Assembly (NCBI GenBank): GCA_963669155.1
Contig: OZ022577.1
Span: 31,471,053 to 31,535,052 of the forward strand
Direction of reading: 5' to 3'
DNA from: Arbacia lixula
Taxonomy: Eukaryota; Echinodermata; Echinoidea; Arbacioida; Arbaciidae
DNA: 64,000 nucleotides
Part shown: positions 60,921 through 64,000 of the stretch, piece after piece
How positions within the stretch are numbered: the stretch's first letter is position 1
How the letters are laid out: every line of letters begins with the position of its first letter
The notes under the pieces: generated by a model
The model's database searches: none
Seen by the model: the letters and a program-made list of their open reading frames with translations, nothing else
Told to the model about the DNA's origin: nothing
Made by a program: the position numbers and the translations under genes

Positions 60921-63563
60921 TCACTAATTACATTTGCTCAAATTTTTGCTGTGTAAAAGTAAGCTTCGGCTTATTGTTTTTCTCTAAATTATTTGTTTGT
61001 TTGTTTGCACAATTCCTTATAATTTGTGCACATTCAAAATCTACATCAGAACTAGAATACATGCAGGGTTATGACAGCAATCATAGGTATTTGAAATGAT
61101 TTATTTACCATACGATATATTGACTTATTGGCAATATTTGAGTGATGATAATCACCCAATACAAAAAAGGCAATAACATGCAGCATTAACATGTAGTTTG
61201 GGTATGCTACTGCTGATCAGCCAGAAATCCCAGCTTATGGCTTTAGCCAGAATGACCTTGCATTGTGCAAAGTATTAGTAGACAATCTGTGCACTTAAAT
61301 CTCTGGCTGGTTTTATGCGTATCGCATTCAATTGTTTGCGCGCAGTGAAGATGTGAGTACATGTACATTGTAGAGTAGGTCACTAAAAAAAAACATTTGA
61401 GGATTCTGTCAACACATTTTTATATGCACTTTATTAGGATCAGTGGATGACATAAAATACTGCCTGGCTCTGGTTCACTGCCAAATATCATTGTGAGCTT
61501 GCAGTTGTTATGTCACATACGTTTCATGAAATGGCGTTGATATATGATATGAATACATAGCATCAGCCTTTTGTGAGAGTGTGTAGCTTCAGGCAACATC
61601 TACTACTAGAAGCAGAGAAGCCTTGAAGGTTTGAACACTTATCCCCGTATTCGCAATAGAGGTTTAATGCAAAAAGTGTACCAAACCTGGACTAACTTTA
61701 TGGGATGCCCAATAAAACAATATGAAACTTTATGATTAAGTATCTTTGATTTTGTGCTCACAATTACAATGGTAAATGATTGAGTTTGTCCCCTTAAGTA
61801 ACTACAGCGAATAATTGAATGTGATGAAAATTATGGATTTTGTGACAGCATCAGATGATTTATTTTGTAACCTGTGAAGTTAGTTTACATTTAGAGTGCG
61901 GTCTAAGTTAAGCCATTGTTGTTAATATGGGCCTTACAGAGGAGTGGTATGTGGTAGGCCTACTCTTTGTATAATAGTCTTTAGGGAGATAGTGTTAGCC
62001 ATTGAAAGGACCTACATGTGTACATGTACAGAAAGCTCATAGAACCTGTATCACACAAACTGAGTATTATTTAGACAAAGAAGGAGCACATACAAGTTTA
62101 AAATGAAGCGCCAGGTTTGCAATATGTTTGTAAGGTTTTATTGAACAAGGTCAATAGTGTTTTTGCACTTTTGAGGATTCCTTCTCCTTGTGTCTATTTA
62201 AAGGTAGGCTAGCCCTTTTTACAAAAATCATAAAATTCAGCATGGATCAGCAGTGCATGCATGAAATGTCATTCATACATGTAGCTTCACAAACCATTTC
62301 AGAAAAAATTAACAACTATCCTTGTTTGAGTTTGACCATAGTGCACTTTTATACACTGTATTACACTGGTCAGTGTGCTGGTCAGCAGGATTCAACGCAT
62401 TAATGTGACGCAGAGAGCTGTGATGTGCGCTACTTACATTGTAGATGTAGCAGTCTCTGAACATGCAAAGTTTTGCATGGGTCGTCCATAGTCTTCTCAA
62501 AACCTAGCGATCAATGAAATTCCACTTAGAGTCAGTTTCCAGTTTTGATATACTGAGTAAATTTTTATACAGTATTTTCTTTCATTTTCCGAAGTATTTT
62601 ACACAATTTAATTTCTTTAGATTGCAAAAGGGCCACCTTCCCTTTTAGGCATATTTTCTAAAGAGGGTAATGTTGAAGTGCTTCTTAGAAAAAGCTGACT
62701 AAAAGATGTTTTTTATGTCACAAAGTGGCCAGTGGTTAATGTTTCTGGGTTGTCTCTCTGTCCTATTTTCTTTCCAAATGATTTTGTTTCTCTAGCTTGA
62801 TTTCTCTAGCTTTTCTTCTTACTTTACATGTACTCAATTTGTGTGGGGCTTCTCATGATACGTGATGTCCATGAATTAGCTTTAATCATTTTTTTCCCAT
62901 TTAATCATGTTTTTCAAAGAAGCTAACATTGTAGTGCTTCTTAAGATATTGATGAATAAAGATGTTTTCTTCTTCCTGCCGAACATATGTTATGTTGTTA
63001 GAAATGTATTAAAGAATACTCTTATATGAATGTTGTTCGATACCGGTACCCTAAAATTTATGCCTCAAGATTGTTCACCCAATGTTGTCATGTGTAGAAA
63101 ATTGTATTTATGGATTAAAACTTATTAATCTTCAAGTAATAGATTTGCATCAAGTCTATCAATTTATTATGGATAAACTGACAAATGATCTCTGTATTAT
63201 ATCTGAATTGTTCGTTGTTGTGAATGTTTCAATATTGAAATTAAATCGTGCCTAGTGAAGAGTTCCATCATGCAAAATGAGATGAATATTCCATCAAATG
63301 ATTTCCTTACCGAAACAGATTAAGTAAACAAAGTTGTGCAAAACACCTGATAATATTACAATCTTAATGTGCATTTATATGAATAGCAGTTTATGCACAG
63401 TTTTAACTAGACATCATAGAAATATGTTACACTTGTACCACATTACCAAATCTCCCTCTAATAGTTGGACAACTTGAACTTGAATTCTTGATACACGTGT
63501 AAGTGTTTTTCGCCCATGTGGTAAAGGTCTAACAAAAATATTTCCATACCCAAACCAAACACG
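60921..63563. other. HECTD1 intron 9, no feature recognised
   Basis: AT-rich intron. No further HECTD1 exon, transposon terminus or RNA gene was recognised. Confidence 0.5.
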
Positions 63564-64000
63564 TTAAAGATTGTCCGTCCCTTTTGCAAGCTTAAAATTT
63601 GAAATCGTCTATCACGATTGTAAATTGAAGAAAGTGTGATTCAAGACCATTTCTAAGAATATAGCATGTTGAAGCTTTCTGTATATGTAAAAAATTTCAG
63701 CCGTTAAATTTTGTGAAATCCTAATTTTATGAGTAACTACCAAAATTTGAAGATGATTCCTTCCATAGAACAATTTTTTTCATAATGCGTTTTATAACAT
63801 AATAAACAGATTAATCAATAAAGCAGATATTTCAACACAAACTGCTAAGAGCCTGAGGTAAAGACTATTAATCAGGCGTTGTTTATGTGCATTATTTGAA
63901 TTCTACACTACGTATCAGTTTCAAATTGTGAATACAGAGCTTGCTAACACTTCTCTATATGTTTTGCCAATGTTTCGATGGTTTTGTGGTGATCTGAAAA
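63564..64000. mobile_element. MITE family 3, copy 2 (cut by window edge)
   Basis: Starts TTAAAGATTGTCCGTCCCTT and matches the inverse of 40059-40592 to the window end. Shared blocks are GAAATCGTCTATCACGATT, GCATGTTGAAGCTTTCTGTA and GCTAAGAGCCTGAGGTAAAG. It lacks the 73-bp extra segment. Confidence 0.75.

Noticed and set aside
60839..61099. Poly-Asn frame
   Set aside because: Product of the AAT microsatellite.

Overview
The window is animal nuclear DNA. It has short exons with GT-AG introns, long AT-rich introns, LINE retrotransposons, many short foldback and terminal-inverted-repeat DNA elements, and long CA, GA and TG microsatellites. The host genes are Rab4, FAM161 and HECTD1. The repeat style, including the recurring palindrome TACATGTA, suggests a marine invertebrate deuterostome, most likely an echinoderm such as a sea urchin. 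That last step is inference, because no species-diagnostic sequence was recognised.

Layout: (1) 1-6185, minus strand: four internal exons of a Rab4 GTPase. The 5' coding exon and the last exons are not in view. Its introns hold three DNA-transposon insertions. (2) About 6350-25190: a transposon-rich interval with no recognisable host exon. It contains a hAT-like element, foldback elements, a nearly complete LINE (9.6-14.4 kb), a 5'-truncated LINE in the opposite orientation (15.3-16.6 kb), degenerate TTAGGG-like repeats, a large inverted repeat around an AGAAACCAGT-rich cluster (19.8-21.6 kb), long TG/GA tracts and a decayed RTE-type reverse transcriptase fragment. (3) 25190-about 32520, plus strand: a complete five-exon FAM161 gene (793 codons) with two possible poly(A) signals. 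(4) 32.5-37.4 kb: intergenic DNA with small repeats and a possible noncoding first exon for the next gene. (5) 37820 to beyond the right edge, plus strand: nine 5' exons of HECTD1, a HECT E3 ubiquitin ligase. They encode the N-terminal helical region and the ankyrin repeats; the catalytic HECT domain lies outside the window.

The three genes are not an operon. Rab4 acts in endosome recycling, FAM161 at centrioles and ciliary bases, and HECTD1 in ubiquitination; no shared pathway is claimed. Rab4 and FAM161 point away from each other across the transposon-rich interval, and HECTD1 follows FAM161 head to tail.

No clearly new gene system was found. The observations most worth checking are: a five-copy TTAA-bounded foldback family that carries CRE/E-box palindromes, with one copy split by a later insertion; tandem decayed duplicates of a HECTD1 exon end inside its own intron; a decoy copy of a FAM161 exon start; a roughly 108-bp-arm hairpin in a HECTD1 intron; and a LINE disabled mainly by one homopolymer frameshift and one 37-bp tandem duplication.
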